Below are positions 52,713-61,944 of a stretch of DNA of 64,000 bases, in pieces. The DNA lies in assembly GCA_963784805.1 (NCBI GenBank), contig CAWASR010000030.1, positions 16,110 to 80,109 of the forward strand. Direction: 5' to 3'. Source of the stretch: Roseiarcus sp963784805 (GTDB taxonomy: Bacteria; Pseudomonadota; Alphaproteobacteria; Rhizobiales; Beijerinckiaceae). A program made the translations under genes and the position numbers. The notes under the pieces are model-generated. The model was not told the DNA's origin, did no database searches, and worked only from the letters and a program-made list of their open reading frames with translations. Within the stretch, counting starts at the first letter, position 1. The number at the start of each line of letters is the position of its first letter.

Positions 52713-54215
52713 TCAGGTGATTCCCTCGTAAGTGACGAACGACATCATGCCGCTCACCATGTGGTAGAGGTTGTGGCAGTGGAACGCCCATTTGCCTGGG
52801 TTGTTGGCGTCGAACGCAATCGTCACGGATGACATCGGCGGCACGGCGACCGTATCGCGCACCGCGCCCTGGAACGCGCGCCCATCGATGGCGATCACCT
52901 GGAAATGATGCCCATGCAGATGCATCGGGTGGGTCATCATCGACATGTTGCTCATCGTGATTTCGACGCGCTCATCGGCTTTCACTTTGAGAGCGTCGCC
53001 GCCATCGATGCCCCATTCGTAGCTCGCCATATCGCCGACCAGAGTGACGTCGTAACTGCGATCGGGCTTCCGATCCGCCAAGGGACGGGCGGCGCTAAGC
53101 CGTCTTTCCAGTTCGAGATCGACGAGCGGCCCGTTGCGCGGCCCGACCGTCGAAATCCTTCCGATGTTCGACTTCGGCGTGGCGAGAACGATTCCCGACC
53201 GTTCGCGCGCGCCCTCTCGAAGCGCCAGGATCGGGAAAGCGCCGCCCTCCTTTGGCGCGGTGAGCCTGATATCGAGCCGCTGGCCCATTTCGATCGGGAA
53301 CTGCGAGCCGGCGACGGGCGCGATGTCCTGCCCGTCAACGGCGATCAGCTCGCCGCGCAGACTGCCGGTATCGATTGTGAAGGCCGTCGCGCTCGCGGCG
53401 TTGATAATGCGCATGCGCACCCGGCCGTTCGCTTCGATGCGAATGACCTCGGGATCGTCGAGCGTTCGGTCGTTGGCCAGATACGCGTCGTAATCGATGT
53501 CGTTGAGGTCCATTGTCCCCATGCCGCCCATGTCGTGGCCCGGCTTCACGCCGCCCACCATCCGGCGCATCTGGGCCATGTGCCTCATCGCGGCGGCATG
53601 GTTCATCCCGGCCGAATTCATGCCCGACATGTTCTTCCCACCCGCATTCGCGCCCGTGGAAGGGCCGCCCTTCTTGAGGCGCGCAAGAAGGTCTTCGGCC
53701 GGCGTGAACGAAAAATCATGAAGGAGCACGACGACTTCCTGTTCGTCCCTGGCGGCGTCGGCGGCCGCGTGGACAATCAAGGGAGCGGCGAGAAGATTCT
53801 GTTCCTGCAAAGTGTGGGCGTGCATCCAGTAGGTGCCAGGGTCGGCGACGGGAAATGCGTATATTCGCTTCTCCCCGGGCTTCATTAGCGGCGCGGGCAC
53901 GTTGGGCACGCCGTCCAGCGGCCACGGCGGCAATAGCCCGTGCCAATGGATGATCGTCGGGTCGGATAATTCGTTGGTCAGGGCGACGTCGAAGCCTTGG
54001 CCTGGCTCAAGCGTCAGGCCGCGGGCGCCATTGTCGCGCACGAGGCCGAAGACCCCGGCCGGCTTGCCATTGACGTCGAGTGTCCGCTTTACGGCCTTGA
54101 GCGCCGTCGGCGTTTGAGTGACGGGTCCAGCTGACTGAGCCCATGCAGCCGCGCCAACCGATGATGTGGCGGCGATACTGGCCGTCGCGCGGATGAGAAA
54201 CTCCCGGCGGTCCAT
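52713..54215 (-). CDS. Tat-exported multicopper oxidase, copper resistance type
   Basis: 500 aa from ATG 54215. The Tat signal MDRREFLIRATASIAATSSVGAAAWA leads to three cupredoxin domains. Copper ligands are seen in TIIHWHGLLPPWPLDG, GTYWMHAHTLQEQ, MTHPMHLHGHHFQVIAIDG and WAFHCHNLYHMVSGMM (T1/T2/T3 sites). A Met/His/Gly-rich insertion (NMSGMNSAGMNHAAAMRHMA, then KPGHDMGGMGTMD) sits at about residues 200-250, as in CueO/CopA-type cuprous oxidases. It probably oxidises Cu(I) in the periplasm. A CueR-type promoter lies directly upstream. Confidence 0.9.
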   Translation of the reverse strand: MDRREFLIRATASIAATSSVGAAAWAQSAGPVTQTPTALKAVKRTLDVNGKPAGVFGLVRDNGARGLTLEPGQGFDVALTNELSDPTIIHWHGLLPPWPLDGVPNVPAPLMKPGEKRIYAFPVADPGTYWMHAHTLQEQNLLAAPLIVHAAADAARDEQEVVVLLHDFSFTPAEDLLARLKKGGPSTGANAGGKNMSGMNSAGMNHAAAMRHMAQMRRMVGGVKPGHDMGGMGTMDLNDIDYDAYLANDRTLDDPEVIRIEANGRVRMRIINAASATAFTIDTGSLRGELIAVDGQDIAPVAGSQFPIEMGQRLDIRLTAPKEGGAFPILALREGARERSGIVLATPKSNIGRISTVGPRNGPLVDLELERRLSAARPLADRKPDRSYDVTLVGDMASYEWGIDGGDALKVKADERVEITMSNMSMMTHPMHLHGHHFQVIAIDGRAFQGAVRDTVAVPPMSSVTIAFDANNPGKWAFHCHNLYHMVSGMMSFVTYEGIT

Positions 54216-54304
54216 GGCGGTTCCTTCAGACTGACCGAGGGAGGGATGACGATGCGCCCGCAAAGCCGACATCGGTCGCTCGATCTTGCGTTCGCATGTC
54301 AGAC

Positions 54305-54335
54305 CGCCTAAACCCTCCCATGATGGGAAGGTCAA
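54305..54335 (-). promoter_or_regulatory. CueR-type promoter/operator for the copper operon
   Basis: On the minus strand, TTGACC (-35, 54335-54330) and TAGGCG (-10, 54310-54305) are separated by 19 bases, the over-long spacing typical of MerR-family promoters. The spacer holds the near-palindrome TTCCCATCATGGGAGGG. Confidence 0.75.
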
Positions 54336-54348
54336 GAGGTTTTGTGTG

Positions 54349-54735
54349 ATGAATATTGGCGCCGCATCCGCCGCCACAGGCATAAATGCGAAAATGATCC
54401 GCCACTACGAGGCGATCGGTCTGTTGCCGCCCCCTGCGCGCCATGAAAACAGCTATCGGGACTATGGCGAGTTTGAAGTTCACGAATTGCGTTTCATCAA
54501 ACGTGCGCGAAAGCTGGGTTTTTCGATTTCGGAAATTGGCCTGTTGCTCGCCCTCTGGCGCGATAAGGGCCGGCCGAGCCGAGAGGTCCAGCGCATTGCG
54601 AACTCCCATCTCGCTGATCTCGAAGTTCGAATTGCCGAAATGCAGGCGATGGCGGGGACTTTGCGCGAGCTCGTGCATGCCTGCCACGGCGACGACCGGC
54701 CAGACTGCCCGATCCTCGACGACCTCGCGCTCTAG
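54349..54735 (+). CDS. cueR: MerR-family copper regulator (CueR-like)
   Basis: 128 aa from ATG 54349. The N-terminal winged helix is NIGAASAATGINAKMIRHYEAIGLLPPPARHENSYRDYGEFEVHELRFIKRARKLGFSISEIGLLLALWRDKGRPS. The dimerisation helix and metal loop end CHGDDRPDCPILDDLAL: two Cys in an 8-residue CHGDDRPDC loop, as in CueR sensors of monovalent copper. It is divergent from the multicopper oxidase and copA, and the MerR-type promoter lies between them. CueR is preferred over ZntR because the extra Cys of divalent sensors is absent. Confidence 0.88.
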   Translation: MNIGAASAATGINAKMIRHYEAIGLLPPPARHENSYRDYGEFEVHELRFIKRARKLGFSISEIGLLLALWRDKGRPSREVQRIANSHLADLEVRIAEMQAMAGTLRELVHACHGDDRPDCPILDDLAL

Positions 54736-54828
54736 GCGGGCGCGCCTTGAGCACACGCCCGAGGAGAACCCACCTCGCCGTTCCAGCCGCCCCTTGCGCG
54801 CGCCGGCGCGCTGCTCCATGAGGCGGCG

Positions 54829-56028
54829 ATGAACGTCGCCTCGCCCCCCGCGCCCGACTGGCTCAGCCACATCCGTCCCGCGATGCGCGACGTTTCGCCA
54901 AGCGGCATCGTCGAAGTGTTCAACTATGGCCGCGGCCGGCAAGGGCTGATCCCGCTCTGGGTCGGCGAGGGCGATCTGCCGACCCCGCCTTTCATCAGCG
55001 CGGCGGCCAAGGCCTCGCTCGACCGAGGCGAGACCTTCTACACTGCCCAGCGCGGGGTCCCCGAATTGCGCGAGGCGATCGCAGTCTATTTGACGCGGGT
55101 CTATGGGGCGGCCCCGGACGGCAAAGCCTTTTCGCCCGAGAATGTCTTCGTCACTGTCGGTGGAATGCATGCGATCGAGATCGCGACCCGGCTCGTCGCC
55201 GGTCCCGGCGACGAAGCGCTGATCCCCTCGCCCGCGTGGCCCAACTTTGTCGGCGCGCTGGAAATCTCGGGCGCGCGCGCCGTGTCCGTCCCGCTCGAAG
55301 CTGCGGGCCGCTGGAGGCTCGATCCGGAAAGACTGGCGGCGGCGATCACCCCCGCGACACGCCTCATTTTTCTCAACTCCCCCGCCAACCCGACTGGCTT
55401 CATCGCCACGCGCGAAGAGATCGTCGCCACGCTGGAGATCGCGCGCCGGCATGGGCTGTGGATCATCGCCGACGAGATCTACGGCCGCATCACCTATCAC
55501 GGCGTCCGCGCGCCCTCGTTCCACGACGTGATGGCGCCGGACGACAAGATCATGTTCGTTCAGACGCTGTCGAAGAACTGGGCGATGACCGGCTTCCGGG
55601 TCGGTTGGCTGGAGGCGCCCGCGGCGCTGGGCGCGGCGATCGAGAATCTGATCCAGTTCACGACCTCGGGCGTTCCAGTCTTCAATCAGCGCGCCGCGAC
55701 GGTGGCGCTCGAGGAGGGCGAGGCGTTTCTCGCCGGCAACATCGAGCGCTGCCGTCAGTCACGCGACATTCTTTGCGAAGGGCTGGCCGCGACAGGCCGG
55801 GTGCGCTTCTTTGCGCCCGAGGCGGCGTTCTACCTGTTCTGCGCCGTCGACGGCTTTCCCGACTCTCGCGCCCTCGCGCTTCGCCTGATCGACGAGGCGG
55901 GAGTCGGCGCGGCTCCCGGCGCCGCCTTTGGCCCCGGCGGCGAGGGGTATCTTCGCCTGTGCTTCGCCCGCGATCCGGCTCAAATCGCCGAGGCGACGCG
56001 GCGGATGGCGCGGTGGCTCAAGGCGTAA
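54829..56028 (+). CDS. PLP-dependent class I/II aminotransferase
   Basis: 399 aa. Fold type I aminotransferase: PLWVGEGDLPTPPFI near the N-terminus, NSPANPTGFIATREEIVATLEIARRHGLWIIADEIYGRITY (substrate and PLP contacts) and TLSKNWAMTGFRVGWLEAP, where Lys of LSKN forms the Schiff base and GFRVG holds the phosphate Arg. It belongs to the aspartate/aromatic-type subgroup; the amino donor and acceptor cannot be told. It is followed on the same strand by the lyase and fumarase genes. Confidence 0.88.
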   Translation: MNVASPPAPDWLSHIRPAMRDVSPSGIVEVFNYGRGRQGLIPLWVGEGDLPTPPFISAAAKASLDRGETFYTAQRGVPELREAIAVYLTRVYGAAPDGKAFSPENVFVTVGGMHAIEIATRLVAGPGDEALIPSPAWPNFVGALEISGARAVSVPLEAAGRWRLDPERLAAAITPATRLIFLNSPANPTGFIATREEIVATLEIARRHGLWIIADEIYGRITYHGVRAPSFHDVMAPDDKIMFVQTLSKNWAMTGFRVGWLEAPAALGAAIENLIQFTTSGVPVFNQRAATVALEEGEAFLAGNIERCRQSRDILCEGLAATGRVRFFAPEAAFYLFCAVDGFPDSRALALRLIDEAGVGAAPGAAFGPGGEGYLRLCFARDPAQIAEATRRMARWLKA

Positions 56029-56194
56029 AGCCCGTTTGGACCGGCAGCCGAATGAAGACCGCGTCCGGCTCGCGTCGCCGACCGCAGGCGCCGTTCGCTA
56101 TCGCCTGCCGCCCGCTCCCGGTCTTCTGAGTCCGTTGGCCTCTGGCGGTCGGGCGGGCTCGGCTTTAAATGCTGTCGACAGTCAGGAGATGGTC

Positions 56195-57085
56195 ATGCTC
56201 GCTCGCCCGCGCCGCAGCGTCCTCTATATGCCCGGCTCCAACGCCAGGGCCCTGGCGAAGGCTTCGAGCCTGGCAGCCGACGCGCTGATCCTCGACCTCG
56301 AGGATTCCGTTGCGCCCGACGCGAAAGAGGCGGCCCGCCTGCAAGTGGTCGAGGCGGTCCGCGCCGACAATTTTGGCGCGCGGGAAATCGTTATCCGGGT
56401 CAACGGGCCCCACACGCCATGGGGACCGGACGATCTGACCGCCGCCATCGCAGCCGCTCCCGACGCCATCCTTTTACCCAAGGTCGACGGCCCCGGCGCG
56501 ATCATGGTCGCCGCCCGATCGATGCGCGAGGGCGGCGCGCCCGACAAGACCCGCCTGTGGGCGATGATGGAGACGCCCAACGCCATTTTGAACGCGGGGT
56601 CAATTGCGGCGGTGGCGGCAAACTCAGCCTCGCGTCTGGCCGTGCTGGTCATGGGCCTCAACGATCTCGCCAAGGAGACGCGGGCGCGGCTGACGCCCGG
56701 GCGTCCCGCCATGACGGCCTGGCTCGCCAATTGCGTCGTCGCCGCGCGCGCCCACGGCGTTGACATCGTCGATGGGGTCTATAACGACATCAAGGACCTC
56801 GACGGCTTTCGCGCCGAATGCCTGCAGGGCCGCGACATGGGGCTCGACGGCAAGACTCTCATCCATCCGGGCCAGATCGACGTCTGCAACGAGGTCTTCG
56901 CCCCGACGCCGGCGGAGATCGACGGCGCTCGCGCGATCATCGACGCCTTTGCGCTGCCTGAAAACGCGGGCAAGGGCGTGATCCAGCTCAACGGCCGCAT
57001 GGTCGAACTTCTGCATGCTAAAATGGCCGGGCGCACGCTCGCCGTCGCCGACGCCATTGCGGCGCTTGCCGGGGCGAAGGCGTGA
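56195..57085 (+). CDS. HpcH/HpaI (CitE-like) CoA-ester lyase
   Basis: About 296 aa. ATG 56195 is chosen because CAGGAG precedes it by six bases; ATG 56189 is too close to that site. TIM-barrel CitE family: RRSVLYMPGSNARALAKASSLAADALILDLEDSVAPDAK (metal-binding Asp and Glu), EIVIRVNGPHTPWG (Arg), WAMMETPNAILNAGSIA (Glu ligand) and DGKTLIHPGQIDVCNEVF. Relatives include malyl-CoA lyase, citramalyl-CoA lyase and (S)-malyl-CoA thioesterase. No serine-cycle neighbours are present to settle which. It overlaps the fumarase upstream region closely and is probably co-transcribed. Confidence 0.85.
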   Translation: MLARPRRSVLYMPGSNARALAKASSLAADALILDLEDSVAPDAKEAARLQVVEAVRADNFGAREIVIRVNGPHTPWGPDDLTAAIAAAPDAILLPKVDGPGAIMVAARSMREGGAPDKTRLWAMMETPNAILNAGSIAAVAANSASRLAVLVMGLNDLAKETRARLTPGRPAMTAWLANCVVAARAHGVDIVDGVYNDIKDLDGFRAECLQGRDMGLDGKTLIHPGQIDVCNEVFAPTPAEIDGARAIIDAFALPENAGKGVIQLNGRMVELLHAKMAGRTLAVADAIAALAGAKA

Positions 57086-57102
57086 GGAACAGAGGTGCTC
57101 AA

Positions 57103-58719
57103 ATGAGCGCGGACCATCATTCGCTGTTCCGACTCGGACCTGATGCGACGAGCTACCGCAAGCTGACCGACGACGGCGTGCGGATCGAGAAGGCGCTGGG
57201 GCGCGACATGCTGATGGTCGCGCCGGAGGCCCTGCGGCGCTTGAGCGAACAGGCGATGATCGACATCAATCACCTGCTGCGCCCCGGCCATCTCGCCCAG
57301 CTCGCGAAGATCCTCGACGATCCGGAGGCGACCGCCAACGACCGGTTCGTCGCCTATGACCTGCTCAAGAACGCCAATATCGCCGCCGGCGGCGTGCTGC
57401 CGATGTGCCAGGACACCGGCACCGCGATCGTGGTCGCCAAGAAGGGCCGGAGCGTGTGGACCGAGGGCGACGACGAGGCCGCGATCTCCGAGGGGATCCG
57501 CGACGCTTATCTGAAGAACAATCTGCGTTACAGTCAGGTCGCGCCGCTGACGACGTTCGAGGAAAGTAACACCGGCGACAACCTCCCGGCGCAGATCGAC
57601 ATCGCCGCCGACGGCGAGGACGAATACAGGTTCCTGTTCATCGCCAAGGGCGGCGGCTCGGCTAACAAGACCTTTCTTTATCAGGCGACGCCATCGATCC
57701 TGACTCCCGAGCGGATGATCGCCTTTCTGAAGGAGAAGATTCTGACTATCGGGACCGCCGCCTGCCCGCCCTATCATCTGGCGATCGTCATCGGGGGCTT
57801 GAGCGCGGAACAGACCCTGAAGACGGTCAAGCTCGCCTCGGCCCGCTATCTCGACGCGCTGCCGACGAGCGGCGCGGCGGACGGACGCGCGTTTCGCGAC
57901 CCTGCGCTGGAGGCCGAGGTTCATAAGCTGACCCAGGACCTCGGCGTCGGGGCGCAGTTCGGCGGCAAATACTTCTGCCACGACGTCCGGGTGATCCGCC
58001 TGCCGCGCCACGGCGCCTCGCTGCCGATCGGGCTCGGCGTCTCCTGCTCGGCCGACCGGCAGGCGCTCGGCAAGATCACGCGCGAAGGCGTGTTCCTGGA
58101 GGAGCTCGAGCGCGATCCCGCCCGCTATCTCCCGCCGATCGACGAGGCCAAGCTCGGCGGCGCGGTCGTCAACATCGATCTTCGCCGCCCGATGCCGGAG
58201 ATTCTGGCTGAACTGACCAAACATCCGATCCGGACCCGGCTCGCGCTCACCGGCCCGCTGGTCGTCGCGCGCGACGCGGCGCACGGGAAAATCCGCGAGC
58301 GGCTGGATCGCGGCGAGCCGATGCCGCGCTATTTGCGCGACCACCCGGTCTACTACGCCGGCCCCGCCAAGACGCCGGCCGGCCTGCCCTCGGGCTCTTT
58401 CGGTCCGACGACCGCGGGCCGCATGGATTCCTTCGTCGACCAGTTCCAGGCGGCGGGCGGCTCGAAGGTGATGCTGGCCAAGGGCAATCGCTCGGCCGAG
58501 GTTCGCAGGGCCTGCGCGAAGCACGGCGGGTTCTATCTCGGTTCGATCGGCGGCGCGGCCGCCCGCCTGGCGCAGGACTGCATCCGCAAGGTGGAGACGC
58601 TCGAATATCCCGAACTTGGGATGGAGGCGGTGTGGCGGATCGAAGTCGAGAACTTCCCCGCCTTCATCGTCATCGACGACAAGGGGAACGACTTCTTCAA
58701 GGAACTGAACCTGGGGTGA
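57103..58719 (+). CDS. fumA: class I (iron-sulfur) fumarate hydratase
   Basis: 538 aa from ATG 57103 (MSADHHSLFRLGPDATSYRKLTDDGV), eight bases after GAGG. Class I fumarases are oxygen-sensitive [4Fe-4S] enzymes interconverting fumarate and malate. Alpha-domain motif VLPMCQDTGTAIV (cluster Cys), SNTGDNLPAQIDI, FIAKGGGSANKTFLYQ and ACPPYHLAIVIGG are present. In the beta-domain LTGPLVVARDAAHGKIRE, GPTTAGRMDSFVDQFQAAGGSKVMLAKGN and GGFYLGSIGGAAARLA are intact. The pairing with a CoA-ester lyase suggests a C4-acid module. Confidence 0.94.
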   Translation: MSADHHSLFRLGPDATSYRKLTDDGVRIEKALGRDMLMVAPEALRRLSEQAMIDINHLLRPGHLAQLAKILDDPEATANDRFVAYDLLKNANIAAGGVLPMCQDTGTAIVVAKKGRSVWTEGDDEAAISEGIRDAYLKNNLRYSQVAPLTTFEESNTGDNLPAQIDIAADGEDEYRFLFIAKGGGSANKTFLYQATPSILTPERMIAFLKEKILTIGTAACPPYHLAIVIGGLSAEQTLKTVKLASARYLDALPTSGAADGRAFRDPALEAEVHKLTQDLGVGAQFGGKYFCHDVRVIRLPRHGASLPIGLGVSCSADRQALGKITREGVFLEELERDPARYLPPIDEAKLGGAVVNIDLRRPMPEILAELTKHPIRTRLALTGPLVVARDAAHGKIRERLDRGEPMPRYLRDHPVYYAGPAKTPAGLPSGSFGPTTAGRMDSFVDQFQAAGGSKVMLAKGNRSAEVRRACAKHGGFYLGSIGGAAARLAQDCIRKVETLEYPELGMEAVWRIEVENFPAFIVIDDKGNDFFKELNLG

Positions 58720-58889
58720 GGACGAGCGCAACGGGAACGACGCGGCGGCGATTTTCGAGGCGGCGGGCCGGCCGGCCGGTTCCGACGCCTTCCTCGCCGC
58801 GCCGGAAACCAGGACCGCCGCCTCCACGCCCTCAAGCGCGGACCCAAGCCAAAGCACGCCAGAGCGGCTGCGGCCCAAAAGTAAAATGC

Positions 58890-59253
58890 ACCGTCACCGT
58901 AACCTTTCCTTTGGCTTGCTGTCGCGGTCCGGGATCGCCTCAGCGACTGCGGACCAGACGAGGTCTCCCAGGTTCCGACGCGATCCCTTTGCGCGCGATG
59001 GGGTCTTCGACCACGGTAGAGCGTCAACGCCTCGCATAGCGGCGCCGCACACTTTGCCTTCGGCTACAGTGACAGCCTCGGCCTCTACGGATTTCGGTTT
59101 TTCGAGGCTCAATAGCCCACCCCACGCAATCGCTGTGTACGCTTCGCGACGGTCGTCGCCTTCCGCCCAGCAACACTCGCTACCGAGCGCCCGCTACGGC
59201 TTACTCGGACCGGACTTCCACCGGCTGGATCGCGCCAGCTTCGCCTGGCGCAC
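58890..59253 (-). mobile_element. relic of a group II intron (5' ribozyme part, no reverse transcriptase)
   Basis: Read on the minus strand from 59253 the sequence begins GTGCGCC (the group II 5' boundary type). It continues with GGTGGAAGTCCGGTCCGAG and other segments typical of bacterial group II intron domain I upstream of the maturase gene. The similarity fades near 58890. The fumarase gene then begins on the other strand at 58719, so no reverse transcriptase frame can follow. The fragment is therefore a decayed or deletion-truncated intron. Recognition is from memory of such leaders, not from a search. Confidence 0.5.
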
Positions 59254-59285
59254 CACTGTCACCGGAACCCCAGCGGCTCCGCAGC

Positions 59286-60338
59286 TCAACCGACCTTTTC
59301 GGCCAAGAGGTCAGCAATGCAGGAATCGATCTGCTCGCGATCCGACTTGGTCAGGCAGAACATCGCGAAATGCGCCTGCAGGGAGTCGACGACCCGAAAC
59401 TTGCTGTTGGGGATAAGCTTCTGCTCGGCCTCACAGTCGGCCGGCGGGAAGAACATGTCGCGCGAGAACGGCACCACATAGGTTTTCGCCTTGATGCGGC
59501 CGAGCGCCGCCTTGAGGTCCCCGCCGGTGTGGCGGCTAACGTCGCCGTGCCGCCACTTCCACCCCATCCAGATCAGGTTGTTGGGGTCCATCGGCGCGAA
59601 ATAGGCTTCCCAGAACCGATGCAGAAAATCCTCCAGCGAAGTGAAGCCAATCTCACGCCACGCTTCCTTGTTGTAGAAATCCTGGCACAACCCCATGACC
59701 GACCAGGTTTGCGCATGGCGTCGAAGCCCGACGTGAACGTCGCTCTGGTGTTTGTAGAAGCCGCCGTTCCAGGCCGGGTCGGATTTGAGCGCATCCTCGT
59801 GCGACCGCACAAAGATGTAGTCATGCGGCGTGGTCTTGGCGGTGCCGGCGAAGGGCAGCGCGCGCTTTACCATATCGGGAAAGCGGACCGCCCATTCGTA
59901 GGTCTGCTCAGCGCCCATCGACCAGCCGAGGACGAGCTCAAGGCGCGAGATGCCGAAGCGCTCGCTGAGCAGGCGATGCTGCGCGCGCACATCGTCGCCA
60001 ATGGTGACGTTTGGGAAGGCGCCGCCGTTGAACGGCGGAGGCGTGTTGCTCGGCGAGGACGAGAAGCCGTTGGCGAACTGGCCCGGCAGGATGATGAAGT
60101 ACTTCTTGGGATTGATGGGCCGGTCCTCGCCGATGAAAATCTCCATCGACTTGGATGTTCCCGACCACATATGGGGGAACAGGATCACATTGTCCTTCGC
60201 TGCGTTCAATGTGCCGTGAGTCTTGAAGGCCAGCTTTGCATTGGGAAGCGTGATGCCGCTTTCCAGCTCGAAATCCCCGAGCTCGAAGTATTCGTGCGGC
60301 CCGTGCCCCTCCTCCGAGTAGTAGTTGCTCATAGACAT
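59286..60338 (-). CDS. alpha/beta hydrolase, homoserine O-acetyltransferase-like
   Basis: 350 aa from ATG 60338 with an excellent ribosome site (AAGGAGG five bases upstream). The fold is of the MetX-like group: ESGITLPNAKLAFKTHGTLNAAKDNVILFPHMWSGT, nucleophile elbow LELVLGWSMGAEQTYEWAV (Ser in GWSMG), SRDMFFPPADCEAEQKLIP (acid region) and VVDSLQAHFAMF (catalytic His). True MetX has a different GGSMGG elbow and lid. Homologues without acetyltransferase activity are common, so the reaction is uncertain. Confidence 0.82.
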   Translation of the reverse strand: MSMSNYYSEEGHGPHEYFELGDFELESGITLPNAKLAFKTHGTLNAAKDNVILFPHMWSGTSKSMEIFIGEDRPINPKKYFIILPGQFANGFSSSPSNTPPPFNGGAFPNVTIGDDVRAQHRLLSERFGISRLELVLGWSMGAEQTYEWAVRFPDMVKRALPFAGTAKTTPHDYIFVRSHEDALKSDPAWNGGFYKHQSDVHVGLRRHAQTWSVMGLCQDFYNKEAWREIGFTSLEDFLHRFWEAYFAPMDPNNLIWMGWKWRHGDVSRHTGGDLKAALGRIKAKTYVVPFSRDMFFPPADCEAEQKLIPNSKFRVVDSLQAHFAMFCLTKSDREQIDSCIADLLAEKVG

Positions 60339-60591
60339 CGTTTCCTCCTTACCGTCTTTATGCTTCATTGTTAGCTCCGCAGGCGCATGGTTGCTTCGGG
60401 CGGAGCGTCAGAAAACCGAAACTTCCCGGATGAACAGGAGATCCGAGCATCAGAGTAGGCGTCTGGGCTCCCTTTGGCAAGCTGAAACACGACAAGAGCC
60501 GCGTTACGGTGATGGGGTGGACGGCGCCCGAACGGCATCGACTGTGCCAAGATGGTCGTTGTCACCAACCCATCTGAAAGGGAAGCCGTCC

Positions 60592-61666
60592 ATGGGCAAG
60601 TCTATCCGGAATTTGACTTCTGTCACGCGTGTCGGGCTCGATCTGGCGAAGAACGCATTTCAGGTTCACGCCGTCGACGCGAAGGGCGAGGTCGTCGTTG
60701 CGCGCAAGCTCACGCGCGGCCGGCTCGTCGCTTTTTTCGCCGAGCTTGCCGCCGTGCGTGGTGGCGATGGAGGCCTGCTCCTCGGCGCATCATTGGGGGC
60801 GGGCGCTGGTCGAACTCGGGCACGAGGTGAGGCTGATTCCGCCGGCGCACGTGAAGCCCTATGTCCGGCGCAACAAGAACGACGCGGCCGACGCGGCGGC
60901 GATTTGCGAGGCCGCGGGGCGTCCGGGCCAGCGGTTCGTTCCGGTGCGCTCGATCGAGAACCAGGCCGAGCTGATGCGCCACCGGGCGCGCGAGCTGCTG
61001 GCCGGCCAGCGCACCTCGCTCATCAACGCCTTGCGCGGCCACCTGGCCGAGATCGGCGTGGTCGCGCCGCAGGGCGCGCATCACGCCTATGACCTCAAGC
61101 GCCTTGCCGCCGACGGCTTCGACGAGAGCGGCGAGATCGTGGTCCCCGATTGCGTGCGCGCAGCGCTTCGCTCGCTCGTCGGCCAGATCGACGCGCTCGA
61201 CGCGGCGATCGGAGCGATCGACAAGGAGTTGGCGGCGTCGGTCAAGGCCGACGAGACCGCCCGGCGGCTGATGACCATTCCCGGCGTCGGCCCGGTCACC
61301 GCCTCGGCGATCGTGGCTGCCATCCAGGACGCCGGCGCCTTCGCCTCGGGGCGCGAGTTCTCAGCCTTCCTCGGCCTCACCCCGCGCCAGAGTTCGACCG
61401 GCGGCAAGGAGCGGCTCGGGCGCATCACCAAGATGGGCGACCGCTACTTGCGCAAACTTCTGGTGGTGGGCGCCTGCGCGACGCTGCGCCATCGCCAGGG
61501 CCATAACGACGCGCTTCGCCGCTGGGCGAGCGCGCTCATCGAGCGCAAGACGGTCACATACAAGTTCAAGCTGACCGCGGTCGCGCTCGCCAACAAGGTC
61601 GCGCGGATTATCTACGCGCTGATGACCAAAGGCGGCCAATACGACGACCGTCCGGTCGCGGCATAG
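60592..61666 (+). CDS. IS110-family transposase (DEDD), apparent frameshift
   Basis: About 358 codons over two frames. ATG 60592 gives MGKSIRNLTSVTRVGLDLAKNAFQVHAVDAKGEV (first Asp of the RuvC-like DEDD site) up to FFAEL. The continuation PPCVVAMEACSSAHHWGRALVE (Glu) and NKNDAADAAAICEAA (third acidic site) is in another frame. One extra base at CTTG (60745-60748) explains the break. The C-terminal Tnp domain LMTIPGVGPVTASAIVAAI, FLGLTPRQSSTGGKERLG (with the catalytic Ser region) is intact. Either the copy is inactivated or one base was miscalled. Confidence 0.85.
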
Positions 61667-61766
61667 ACCAAAGAGGCTCTTCAAGGGGAGTTTTCGCCGC
61701 AAGGCGATCAGAATCGAGGGCGTCGACGAAGTGATGTGAACCAACGGCGAAGGCTCTTAAAGCCCG

Positions 61767-61944
61767 TGCATGTGTCCGCGCCAATATGAGCGCGATACGG
61801 TGATTGGGGCGAAGAGCCATGCGGACGAATCATCAGGGCCAGCGGAGCCATCCATTCCGCGCCAACAGGCCGTAGACATGACCGCGCCCGAGACGTTCGC
61901 AAAGCCTCGACGAAACCCTTGACAAGGGGCGCCGTTTGCAGACA
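61767..61944 (+). ncRNA. candidate bridge/seekRNA module of element 1, copy 1
   Basis: Noncoding region downstream of the transposase, where IS1111 elements encode their guide RNA. It holds a hairpin CGCGC-CAATATGA-GCGCG (61777-61794). TACGGTGAT (61796-61804) is identical to the left target flank at 60505-60513. AGACATGAC (61874-61882) is identical to the element's right end at 62116-62124. A 3' hairpin with CCCTTGACAAGGGG follows. This copy is followed directly by a second one. Confidence 0.7.

Noticed and set aside
56195..57085. Malyl-CoA lyase of the serine cycle
   Set aside because: The fold is right, but no serine-cycle genes are adjacent and several CitE-like relatives share all visible motifs, so only the family is named.
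59286..60338. Homoserine O-acetyltransferase (metX) by name
   Set aside because: The nucleophile elbow and surrounding residues differ from true MetX, and no methionine genes are nearby. Only the superfamily is supported.
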